A stretch of DNA of 19,467 nucleotides from an uncultured Lachnospiraceae bacterium (lineage in GTDB: Bacteria; Bacillota; Clostridia; Lachnospirales; Lachnospiraceae): NCBI GenBank assembly GCA_910584115.1, contig CAJTYN010000044.1, forward strand, positions 1 to 19,467. Direction: 5' to 3'. The notes below the pieces were generated by a model. The model ran no database searches and was not told the DNA's origin. It worked only from the letters and a program-made list of their open reading frames with translations. The position numbers were made by a program, and so were the translations under genes. Shown here piece by piece: positions 12,984 to 19,467 of the stretch (positions within the stretch are counted from its first letter, which is position 1; each line of letters starts with the position of its first letter).

Positions 12984-14609
12984 ATGAGTTCCAAACGTAA
13001 TGTATTGGTGAAAAACGCCTCCTTTCTGATGGTGGCTGCATTGATCTCAAAAGTCGTGGGCCTGCTGTACAAAAGTCCGCTGACCCGTATCGTGGGGGCG
13101 GACGGCATGGCTTATTACGGCCTGGCGCAGCAGGCGTACATGATCCTCTTGATGATCGCTTCATACAGCATCCCTCAGGCAGTCTCCAAGATCATCGCCG
13201 AGAAACTGGCCAAGGGGGAATACCGCAATGCGCAGAAATATTTCAAAGGATCCCTGCTCTATGCCACGGTGGTCGGCGGCGTGGTCGCCCTCTTCTGTCT
13301 GGTGGGGGCGAGCATCCTGATCCCCAGCAACCAGCAGGGGGGAACGCTGGCGCTGCGGGTCCTGTCGCCGACGATCTTTTTATCCGGGATTCTGGGCGTG
13401 TACAGGGGATATTTCCAGGCGTACAGAAATATGGTCCCCACGTCCATCTCCCAGATCCTGGAGCAGTTCGCCAATGCCATCTTCAGTATCCTGGCGGCCT
13501 GGCTGTTCATCGAGTATGTGGCGGGAAATGATAAGGAGAGCATGGACCGGTGGGGGGCGGCAGGCGGCACCATCGGCACGGGCATGGGTGTCCTGGCGGC
13601 TTTATCATTCGTCCTGGTGGTCTATCATCTGAACCGGAAGATCATCCGCAGGAAGATCGCCTCCGACCGGACGGGACGGGAAGAGAGTTACCAGGAAGTC
13701 ATCCGGGTCATCCTGCAGATGGTGACGCCGATCATCCTGAGCGCGTTCATCTACAATGTAAACGGTTACATCGATGGGTATCTCTTTTCGGAAATCTTAG
13801 GCCATCAGGGGTTTGAGGACGAGGGGATCCGTATGCTGTATACGGAGTATTCCATCTATTTCCTCTCGATCATCAACATCCCGCTGACATTATCCAGCGC
13901 CGCGCCCACATCCATGATCCCGGAAGTGTCCGCCGCTTACGCACGGAAAAATCTGGATCTGGCCAACTGGAAGATCGATCAGGCCGTGCAGTTGTCCATG
14001 TTCATCTCGATCCCGTCGGCTGTGGGGCTGGCGGTGCTGTCCCAGCCGGTGGTGCGGATCCTGTTCCCGGATACCATCGGGACAGCCGGACTGCTCCTGA
14101 GCGTGGGAGCCATCACAGTCATCTTAAACGGACTGTCCAATATCTCAAACGGTGTGCTCCAGGGGATCGGGCTGCCCAACCTGCCCATGCGCAACGCGGC
14201 TATCGCCCTGGTGGTGGATGTATCTTCCCTGGTGCTGATGCTCTTGACCACAGGGCTGGGGATCCTGGCGGTGGTCCTGGCGATCATCATCTACTCGGTG
14301 CTCATCTGCATCCTGAATGACAGATCCATGAAAAAATATCTGGGCTATAAAAATAAATGGAAGGAAGCGTATGTGATCCCGCTCCTGGCATCGGTGCCCA
14401 TGGCGCTGGCGGCCTGGCTTTTGTACACGGGGGTCTATCTCATGATCCCGTCCGATCTGCTGGCGCTCGTGATATCCGTGCCGGCCGCGGCGGCGGTGTA
14501 CATCATCCTGTACGTCGTGATCGCGAGGGTGCCCCAGGAACAGCTCCGGGCATTTCCCTTCGGCGGGGTGCTGGTGCGGATCGCAGGGCTATTGAAGATC
14601 TATGGTTGA
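12984..14609 (+). CDS. SpoVB/MurJ-like polysaccharide or lipid flippase (MOP superfamily)
   Basis: A 541-residue integral membrane protein with about fourteen hydrophobic segments and a start, KNASFLMVAALISKVVGLLY, typical of the SpoVB/YtgP branch of the MOP flippases. LRVLSPTIFLSGILGVYRGY followed by FQAYRNMVPTSISQILEQ, and LTLSSAAPTSMIPEVS in the middle, are usual for this branch. Members move lipid-linked wall or exopolysaccharide precursors across the membrane; SpoVB acts in spore cortex formation and MurJ on lipid II. The sequence does not decide which. GAGGG lies 6 nt ahead of ATG-12984. It starts 21 nt after ung. Confidence 0.88.
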   Translation: MSSKRNVLVKNASFLMVAALISKVVGLLYKSPLTRIVGADGMAYYGLAQQAYMILLMIASYSIPQAVSKIIAEKLAKGEYRNAQKYFKGSLLYATVVGGVVALFCLVGASILIPSNQQGGTLALRVLSPTIFLSGILGVYRGYFQAYRNMVPTSISQILEQFANAIFSILAAWLFIEYVAGNDKESMDRWGAAGGTIGTGMGVLAALSFVLVVYHLNRKIIRRKIASDRTGREESYQEVIRVILQMVTPIILSAFIYNVNGYIDGYLFSEILGHQGFEDEGIRMLYTEYSIYFLSIINIPLTLSSAAPTSMIPEVSAAYARKNLDLANWKIDQAVQLSMFISIPSAVGLAVLSQPVVRILFPDTIGTAGLLLSVGAITVILNGLSNISNGVLQGIGLPNLPMRNAAIALVVDVSSLVLMLLTTGLGILAVVLAIIIYSVLICILNDRSMKKYLGYKNKWKEAYVIPLLASVPMALAAWLLYTGVYLMIPSDLLALVISVPAAAAVYIILYVVIARVPQEQLRAFPFGGVLVRIAGLLKIYG

Positions 14610-14639
14610 TAAAAGGATGATACTCAAAAATAGTTGTAT

Positions 14640-14700
14640 TCTCAAAAATGTATGATGAGCGCGGTAGCATCATGGCAGATCCTGAGGCGGGATCTGATAG
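14640..14700 (+). other. Two hairpins upstream of a terminator; possible small RNA or 3' UTR structure
   Basis: ATGATG (14652-14657) pairs with CATCAT (14668-14673), and CAGATCC (14676-14682) with GGATCTG (14690-14696). GATG at 14703-14706 competes for the same CATC. A direct repeat of CTCAAAAAT stands just before (14623-14631 and 14641-14649). The three-hairpin run ends in the terminator at 14706. There is no clear promoter, apart from a TATGAT at 14651, so it may be only the flippase 3' UTR. Confidence 0.35.
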
Positions 14701-14705
14701 GAGAT

Positions 14706-14751
14706 GAAAAGACCACCCTTGAGCTTGGATCGGCGGTAGGGTGGTCTTTTC
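14706..14751. terminator. Long bidirectional-type terminator stem
   Basis: GAAAAGACCACCCT (14706-14719) and AGGGTGGTCTTTTC (14738-14751) form a perfect 14-bp stem with an 18-nt loop. The arms end in A4 and T4 runs, so it can act in either direction. It closes the hisH-flippase region before eno. Confidence 0.85.
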
Positions 14752-14899
14752 ATGTGTTTATTCTTTTATCCTGTCCGATCCTGTGATGTTGACCTCAGAA
14801 GCTGTCATCTTCGGTGTGTATGTATCGAGGATTTTCCGGAGATACTACTTTCGGAAAAACCATTCTATCTTCAATTTCAACATCGAGGAGGTCATATCT
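14752..14899 (+). other. Leader region of eno
   Basis: This 148-nt stretch has no gene of its own. It contains TTGACC (14789-14794) without a well-spaced -10, and a stem TTTTCCG (14832-14838) with CGGAAAA (14852-14858). The eno frame stays open through it, but nothing in it looks like enolase. The eno promoter must lie here and could not be fixed. Confidence 0.4.
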
Positions 14900-16237
14900 A
14901 TGTATCGATATCTGCCGATCAGGAGGGTACACGCGAGGCAAGTCTTGGATTCCAGGGGAAATCCCACCGTGGAGGTGGAAGTCACAGTGGGGGAAGGCAT
15001 CGTGGGCATCAACGGCACCACGGGCCGAGCGATGGTCCCCTCGGGCGCGTCCACAGGGCGATTTGAGGCGATGGAGCTCAGGGACGGGAATAAGAAGGAA
15101 TACGTGGGCCTGGGTGTGGAGAAGGCTGTCTCCAATGTGAACACCAAGCTGGCGGATGCGATCCTGGGGGAAAATGCCCTGGATCAGAACGCCATCGACT
15201 TCCTGCTCCTGGAGGCCGACGGGACGGAAAATAAGAGCAATATAGGCGCCAACGCCATGCTGGGCGTCTCCATGGCGGTGGCCCGGGCGGCAGCGGCGGC
15301 GCTCAAACTCCCTCTCTTCCAATATATAGGAGGGATCCATGCCAAACGGATGCCCGTCCCCATGATGAACATCTTAAACGGAGGCGTCCACGCGGACAAC
15401 ACGGTGGATCTGCAGGAATTTATGATCATGCCGGTGGGCGCGGAGAGTTTCCGCGAGGGTCTGCGGATGTGCGTGGAAGTCTACCAATTCCTGAAGATCA
15501 TCCTGAAGCAGGAAAAACTCTCCACCGCCGTGGGGGACGAGGGCGGATTTGCACCGGACCTGCCCGATCCCCAGGCGGTCCTCTCCCTGATCATACGGGC
15601 CGTCGAGCGGGCCGGATACCGTCCGAAAGAAGACATCTGCATCGCCATCGACGCGGCCGCCAGCGAACTGTATGATAAGGAAAAAGACGTCTACCGTTTC
15701 CCGGGCGAGTCCCAGATGAAGGGCGAGACGATCCTGCGCACGGGAAAAGAGCTGGTGGGATATTATAAAGAACTGGTGGACGCGTTCCCGATCATATCCA
15801 TCGAGGACGGTCTCCACGAGGACGACTGGGACGGGTGGAAGCATATGACCCAGGAGCTGGGCGAGCGGATCCAGCTGGTGGGCGACGACCTGTTCGTCAC
15901 TAACATCAAGAGGCTCTCCTGCGGCATCAAGCTTCAGGTAGGCAATGCGATCCTCGTAAAAGTCAACCAGATCGGAACATTGTCCGAAGCCCTCGACGCA
16001 GTGGAGATGGCCCACAAAGCCGGATACAAAGCCGTGATCTCCCACAGGTCCGGGGAGACGGAAGATCCGTTCATCGCGGATCTGGCGGTGGCCACAGGAG
16101 CGGGACAGATCAAGACCGGCGCGCCCTGCAGGTCTGACCGGAATGCCAAATACAATCAGCTTCTGCGCATCGAGGACCAGCTCGGAAAGATGGCCTGCTA
16201 CGACCATCCGTTCATCAATGTAGAAGTTCCAAAATAA
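14900..16237 (+). CDS. eno: Enolase (phosphopyruvate hydratase)
   Basis: Enolase interconverts 2-phosphoglycerate and phosphoenolpyruvate in glycolysis. The 445-residue protein has the substrate loop VPSGASTGRFEAMELRDG (46-63), Glu-173 in LQEFMIMP, catalytic Glu-214 in VGDEGGFAPD, metal ligands Asp-251, Glu-302 and Asp-329, base Lys-354 in ILVKVNQIGT, SHRSGETED and ATGAGQIKTGAPCRSDR. It is slightly longer than the usual 430, through an N-terminal extension and a small insertion GINGTTG before the loop. AGGAGG lies 8 nt before ATG-14900; the upstream open frame is ignored. It leads into secG-rnr-smpB. Confidence 0.97.
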   Translation: MYRYLPIRRVHARQVLDSRGNPTVEVEVTVGEGIVGINGTTGRAMVPSGASTGRFEAMELRDGNKKEYVGLGVEKAVSNVNTKLADAILGENALDQNAIDFLLLEADGTENKSNIGANAMLGVSMAVARAAAAALKLPLFQYIGGIHAKRMPVPMMNILNGGVHADNTVDLQEFMIMPVGAESFREGLRMCVEVYQFLKIILKQEKLSTAVGDEGGFAPDLPDPQAVLSLIIRAVERAGYRPKEDICIAIDAAASELYDKEKDVYRFPGESQMKGETILRTGKELVGYYKELVDAFPIISIEDGLHEDDWDGWKHMTQELGERIQLVGDDLFVTNIKRLSCGIKLQVGNAILVKVNQIGTLSEALDAVEMAHKAGYKAVISHRSGETEDPFIADLAVATGAGQIKTGAPCRSDRNAKYNQLLRIEDQLGKMACYDHPFINVEVPK

Positions 16238-16243
16238 ACCTCC

Positions 16244-16294
16244 ATGCGCCCGGCAGCGGACGCTCCACCACACATGAAAGTCTGGCGGGCGCAT
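16244..16294 (+). other. Long-range stem in the eno 3' region
   Basis: ATGCGCCCG (16244-16252) pairs perfectly with CGGGCGCAT (16286-16294) around a 33-nt loop, 6 nt after the eno stop. It may stabilise the eno mRNA end; no T tract follows. Confidence 0.4.
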
Positions 16295-16313
16295 TTGGAA
16301 TACCTGAATACAT

Positions 16314-16338
16314 GCCGCCTGTCCGGCGGCGGGTTTTT
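16314..16338 (+). terminator. Likely eno terminator
   Basis: GCCGCC (16314-16319) and GGCGGC (16325-16330) form a short GC-rich stem, then GGG and TTTTT (16334-16338). It stands 76 nt after the eno stop and just before the secG promoter. Confidence 0.6.
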
Positions 16339-16348
16339 AAAATAATAG

Positions 16349-16377
16349 TTGCGATCCTCCCCAGACTGTGGTACAAT
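16349..16377 (+). promoter_or_regulatory. Promoter of secG
   Basis: TTGCGA (16349-16354), a 17-bp spacer and TACAAT (16372-16377). Transcription would start near 16384, about 29 nt before the secG start. Confidence 0.65.
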
Positions 16378-16412
16378 AAGCCGTAATCGGTATTAGGGAG
16401 GTGTGGGATCAA

Positions 16413-16649
16413 GTGGAGATCTTAAGGATCATATTGACAGCCCTGTTCGCTATAGACTGTATAGCATTGACAGTCGTCGTGCTCATGCAGGAAGGAAAAC
16501 AGCAGGGACTTGGCGCCATAGCCGGTGCTGCCGATACCTATTGGGGCAAGAACAAAGGCCGTTCCATGGAAGGAAAGCTCGTTACTGCCACCAAGATCAT
16601 GGCGGCGGCGTTTTTCATACTGGCTGCGGTTTTGAACATGAGTTTTTAA
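16413..16649 (+). CDS. secG: Preprotein translocase subunit SecG
   Basis: SecG is the small membrane subunit that aids SecYEG protein export. The predicted 78-residue protein (GTG start) has two hydrophobic segments, EILRIILTALFAIDCIALTV and IMAAAFFILAAVLNMSF, joined by a conserved loop LMQEGKQQGLGAIAGAADTY then WGKNKGRSMEGKLV. GTG-16413 is chosen because the reading starts at the family N-terminus and GGGAGG (16396-16401) lies upstream, although 11 nt is a long spacer; GTG-16401 overlaps the ribosome site. It precedes rnr, as in Bacillus-type genomes. Confidence 0.92.
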   Translation: MEILRIILTALFAIDCIALTVVVLMQEGKQQGLGAIAGAADTYWGKNKGRSMEGKLVTATKIMAAAFFILAAVLNMSF

Positions 16650-16651
16650 GC

Positions 16652-16686
16652 AAAGGCACTCTTGTATCACGGACAAGGGTGCTTTT
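16652..16686 (+). terminator. Terminator between secG and rnr
   Basis: GCACTCTTGT (16656-16665) pairs with ACAAGGGTGC (16673-16682) with one G-U pair and a 7-nt loop; flanking AAAG and TTTT extend the stem to 14 bp. It would limit read-through from secG into rnr. Confidence 0.75.
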
Positions 16687-16724
16687 ATCATTATAGATCT
16701 TTGCAGGAGATATAAGAGGTAGAG

Positions 16725-18857
16725 ATGAAGAAGAGACAATTACTGAGACGCAAGAAGATCATGATGGACGTGCTGTCAAATGCGGCCTATCGGCCCATGC
16801 GGCTGCGCGAACTGGCCGCTCTTTTGGACATCCCCCGGCCCAGGAGAAAAGAACTCTATCGGGTGATGGACGAGCTGGTCAGTGACGGCAGCGCCGTGAG
16901 GAACAGCGACGGCACCTACGTCCGTGCGGAAGCCGCCGCGAGGGCGCTTTATATAGAAGGGACCTTCATCGGCAATCCCAGGGGCTTTGGGTTCGTGGAT
17001 GTGGGGGAGGGGGAGGAGGACATATTCATCCCCGAGGAAAAGACTGGCCGGGCCATGGACCGGGACCGGGTGCGCGTGGCGCTGGATGAAAAGGGCAGCG
17101 GCAGGCGCAGGGAAGGGACCGTGGTCAAGATCTTAGAACACGGATGCCGGGAGATCGTGGGCACATATCAGAAGAGCAGGCATTACGGTTTTGTCCTGCC
17201 GGATAATCCCAGGCTCAGTCAGGATCTGTTCATCCCCGGAAACGATTCCATGGGGGCGGTCAACGGGGACAAGGTGGTGGCCATCATCAGCAGCTACGGA
17301 TCCAGACGGAGGGGGCCGGAAGGCAAGGTCAAAGAGATCTTAGGACACAGCGGCGACCCGGGCACAGACGTGCTCTCCATCGTAAAAGGTCTGGGGATCC
17401 CCACGGAATTTCCGGATAAAGTGGCCCGGCAGGCAGCACGCGTCTCCGAGGAGCTGATCCCGGGGGATTTCCAGGGACGCAAAGACATCCGGGACTGGAC
17501 GATGGTGACCATCGACGGAGAGGATTCCAAGGACTTAGACGATGCCGTCTCCCTGACCTGGGAGGAGGGCATCTTCCACCTGGGGGTACACATCGCCGAC
17601 GTGGCAAACTATGTCCAGGGGGGCAGTGCCATGGACCGAGAAGCGCTGCGGCGGGGGACCAGCGTCTACCTGGTGGACCGGGTGATCCCCATGCTCCCCA
17701 AACGCCTCAGCAACGGGATCTGTTCGCTGAATGCCGGGGAGGACAGGCTGGCCCTCAGTTGTCTGATGGATGTGGACATGGAAGGGAATGTGATCAGCCA
17801 TGAGATCGCGGAGACGGTGATCCGGGTGGACCGGCGCATGACGTATACAGACGTACAGAAGATCTTGGACGGTTCGGACCTTGAGGTCTGCCGGGAACAT
17901 GAAGATCTGCAGCCATTGTTCATACAGATGGAGCGGCTGTCCGCTATCATCCGCAGGAAGCGCCGGGAGAGGGGATCCATAGACTTTAATTTCCCGGAGA
18001 GCAAGATCGCCATCGATGAAGAGGGAAGGCCCCTGTCGGTGGAAGTCTATCCCCATAACAGGGCCATGGAGCTGATCGAGGATTTCATGATCCTGGCCAA
18101 CGAGACGGTGGCGGAAGAATTTTACGAAGACCTGATCCCTTTCCTGTACCGGACGCACGGGGATCCGGATCCGGAGAAGATCGAGGAGCTGCTCACACTC
18201 CTGCACAGCCAGGGGATCGCGGTGCAGAAGGCCGGGCAGAAGATCTCCCCGCTGGAGATCCAGAAGATCCTGGAGAAAGTCAAAGGTGGATCCAAAGAGG
18301 CGCTGGTCAGCCGTCTGGCGCTGCGGGCCATGCAGCAGGCGCGCTACACGGTGGAATGCAGCGGGCATTTCGGCCTGGCTTCCAGCCACTACTGCCATTT
18401 CACATCCCCGATCCGCCGCTATCCGGATCTGCAGATCCACAGGATCATCAAAGATAAGCTGCGGGGACGGATGGGACTGGAGAAAGAAGAGATGTACGCG
18501 TCGATCCTGGACGAGGTGGCCGCCCTCTCCAGCGCCGCGGAGCGCCGGGCGGAAGAAGCCGAACGGGAAGTCGAGAAACTAAAAAAAGCGGAATATATGC
18601 AGGAGCACATAGGAGAGACTTACGAGGGCATCATTTCCGGCGTGACCGGGTGGGGACTCTACGTGGAACTGCCCAGTACGATCGAGGGTCTGGTGCATAT
18701 CAGCACACTGGACGACGACTATTATGTATATGACGCCGATAACGGGTGCCTGGCGGGGGAAGCCTCTGGCAGGAGATATGCCCTGGGCGATACGGTGGCG
18801 ATCCGGGTCGTGGACGTGGATCTCTACCAGAGGAATATCGATTTTGTGATAGAGTAA
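16725..18857 (+). CDS. rnr: Ribonuclease R
   Basis: RNase R is a processive 3'-5' exoribonuclease that degrades structured RNA and, with SmpB-tmRNA, faulty messages. The 710-residue protein has an N-terminal winged-helix region (about 10-70), cold-shock-like OB domains (about 75-230; GNPRGFGFVDV and SRHYGFVLPDN), the RNB catalytic domain with DGEDSKDLDDAV (Asp-264, Asp-270, Asp-272, Asp-273 as metal ligands), SPIRRYPDLQIHRI, and a C-terminal S1 domain starting GETYEGIISGVTGWGLYVEL. The lysine-rich tail of the E. coli enzyme is missing, as is usual in Firmicutes. AAGAGGTAGAG precedes the ATG. smpB follows 14 nt later. Confidence 0.96.
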   Translation: MKKRQLLRRKKIMMDVLSNAAYRPMRLRELAALLDIPRPRRKELYRVMDELVSDGSAVRNSDGTYVRAEAAARALYIEGTFIGNPRGFGFVDVGEGEEDIFIPEEKTGRAMDRDRVRVALDEKGSGRRREGTVVKILEHGCREIVGTYQKSRHYGFVLPDNPRLSQDLFIPGNDSMGAVNGDKVVAIISSYGSRRRGPEGKVKEILGHSGDPGTDVLSIVKGLGIPTEFPDKVARQAARVSEELIPGDFQGRKDIRDWTMVTIDGEDSKDLDDAVSLTWEEGIFHLGVHIADVANYVQGGSAMDREALRRGTSVYLVDRVIPMLPKRLSNGICSLNAGEDRLALSCLMDVDMEGNVISHEIAETVIRVDRRMTYTDVQKILDGSDLEVCREHEDLQPLFIQMERLSAIIRRKRRERGSIDFNFPESKIAIDEEGRPLSVEVYPHNRAMELIEDFMILANETVAEEFYEDLIPFLYRTHGDPDPEKIEELLTLLHSQGIAVQKAGQKISPLEIQKILEKVKGGSKEALVSRLALRAMQQARYTVECSGHFGLASSHYCHFTSPIRRYPDLQIHRIIKDKLRGRMGLEKEEMYASILDEVAALSSAAERRAEEAEREVEKLKKAEYMQEHIGETYEGIISGVTGWGLYVELPSTIEGLVHISTLDDDYYVYDADNGCLAGEASGRRYALGDTVAIRVVDVDLYQRNIDFVIE

Positions 18858-18871
18858 AAAAGGAGCGTGTC

Positions 18872-19342
18872 ATGGGTAAAGGAGCGGGGATCCGCATGGT
18901 CGCCAACAATAAAAAGGCGTACCATGAATATTTTATCGAGGATAAATACGAAGCGGGCGTATCCCTGGCAGGGACGGAAGTCAAATCCCTGCGCATGGGC
19001 AAGTGCAGCATCAAAGAATCTTTCATACGGATAGAGCGCGGGGAGGTGTTCATCTACGGGATGCACATCAGCCCCTACGAGAAAGGCAATATCTTCAATA
19101 AAGACCCCCTGCGGGTGAAAAAGCTTCTGCTGCACAGAGAGGAGATCCGCAAGATCGAGCGCCAGATCGCGGAAAAAGGGATGACGCTGGTGCCCCTGCA
19201 GGTCTATTTCAAAGGCAGCCTGGTGAAGGTGGAGATCGCGGTGGCCCGGGGAAAGAAACTATACGACAAGCGCCAGGACATCGCCAAAAAAGACCAGAAA
19301 CGGGAGGCGCAGAGGGAGCTCAAGGACAGGAGCCGCTGGTAA
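18872..19342 (+). CDS. smpB: SsrA-binding protein SmpB
   Basis: SmpB binds the tRNA-like part of tmRNA and carries it into stalled ribosomes. The 156-residue protein has the expected motifs ANNKKAYHEYFIEDKYEAG, LAGTEVKSLRMGKCSIKES, YGMHISPYEKGN, LPLQVYF-type VPLQVYFKGSLVKVEIAVAR and the basic tail GKKLYDKRQDIAKKD that reaches into the decoding centre. AAAAGGAG lies about 9 nt before ATG-18872; longer in-frame starts inside rnr are not needed. It directly precedes ssrA. Confidence 0.97.
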   Translation: MGKGAGIRMVANNKKAYHEYFIEDKYEAGVSLAGTEVKSLRMGKCSIKESFIRIERGEVFIYGMHISPYEKGNIFNKDPLRVKKLLLHREEIRKIERQIAEKGMTLVPLQVYFKGSLVKVEIAVARGKKLYDKRQDIAKKDQKREAQRELKDRSRW

Positions 19343-19362
19343 AAAAAAATCCGAAAAGTATC

Positions 19363-19384
19363 TGACAGAGACTTGACAGAGACT
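19363..19384. repeat. 11-bp tandem duplication across the ssrA -35 region
   Basis: TGACAGAGACT is present twice head to tail (19363-19373 and 19374-19384). The -35 TTGACA is formed at the junction: its first T is the last base of copy 1. Confidence 0.85.
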
Positions 19385-19401
19385 GGAAGACCCTGTATAA
19401 T
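19373..19401 (+). promoter_or_regulatory. Consensus promoter of ssrA
   Basis: TTGACA (19373-19378), a 17-bp spacer and TATAAT (19396-19401) match the sigma-A consensus exactly. A second TATAAT (19401-19406) overlaps the first. The start would be near 19408-19413, a few bases before the mature tmRNA end, as expected for an abundant RNA. Confidence 0.92.
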
Positions 19402-19415
19402 ATAATCCTATATTC

Positions 19416-19467
19416 GGGGTAGTACCGGTTTCGACGGGGACTTTGAAGATGGAGAAGCTATCCGCAG
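19416..19467 (+). ncRNA. ssrA: Transfer-messenger RNA, 5' part
   Basis: The segment GGGGTAGTACCGGTTTCGAC then GGGGACTTTGAAGAT has the conserved 5' end of tmRNA, including the GGTTTCGACGGGG box. About 52 nt are inside the window; the tag-coding part and the 3' tRNA-like end lie beyond it. tmRNA rescues stalled ribosomes with SmpB, encoded just upstream. The exact mature 5' end is estimated. Confidence 0.92.

Noticed and set aside
14706..14751. AGGGTGG in the terminator arm, suggestive of a T-box
   Set aside because: The T-box needs TGGNACCGCG and a specifier stem; neither is present, and the downstream gene is enolase, not an aminoacyl-tRNA or amino-acid gene.
14741..14899. In-frame extension of enolase by 53 codons
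   Set aside because: It includes part of the terminator and has no similarity to enolase; AGGAGG places the start at 14900.
15374..16294. 306-codon minus-strand frame opposite eno
   Set aside because: It is a shadow of the eno codon pattern, with no family resemblance and no ribosome site.
1..19467. Very frequent GATC and GGATCC words
   Set aside because: Most fall in coding regions where G-ending codons precede the favoured ATC isoleucine codon, so codon choice explains them.

Overview
The window looks like an ordinary chromosomal segment of a fairly GC-rich member of the Clostridia, most likely Lachnospiraceae. This is inferred from protein style, strong AGGAGG ribosome sites, sigma-A type promoters, a SpoVB-like flippase and the Firmicute gene order eno-secG-rnr-smpB-ssrA. 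No insertion sequence, phage, CRISPR array, rRNA or tRNA was seen. Nearly all genes are complete and of recognised families. Only the two ends are cut: a PNPOx-like flavoprotein on the left and the tmRNA gene on the right.

Region 1 (1-1479): a flavin-binding oxidase-like gene on the minus strand diverges from an HxlR-family regulator, which is followed by a DUF4253 gene. The shared 158-nt intergenic holds several inverted repeats. Region 2 (1525-4990): a compact cobalamin nucleotide-loop operon, cobT-cobU-cobS-(short cobU-like)-cobC-like, starts from its own promoter. It is enough to turn adenosylcobinamide plus dimethylbenzimidazole into cobalamin, but no corrin-ring genes are present. Region 3 (4991-5788): a palindrome-rich intergenic, then a minus-strand ArsC/Spx-family gene that diverges from pepD. 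Region 4 (5789-8492): pepD (M20 dipeptidase) and a DUF819 membrane protein, closed by a terminator.

Region 5 (8517-10794): an OmpR-type two-component system closed by a strong terminator. Region 6 (10860-14751): hisH-hisF (imidazole glycerol phosphate synthase), ung, and a SpoVB/MATE-type flippase, ending in a structured region with a 14-bp terminator stem. Region 7 (14900-19467): enolase, secG, RNase R, smpB and the start of ssrA. The last three form the ribosome-rescue and mRNA-decay module.

I see no clear novel system. The best second-look items are: (a) a short, P-loop-degenerate CobU paralogue next to a full CobU; (b) two genes (pepD and the histidine kinase) whose best-placed start codons are ATC and ATA instead of ATG; (c) the palindrome cluster at 5028-5211, one part of which resembles the terminator at 8455; (d) the structured RNA-like region at 14640-14751; and (e) inverted repeats placed in the hxlR leader and inside the cobT promoter.
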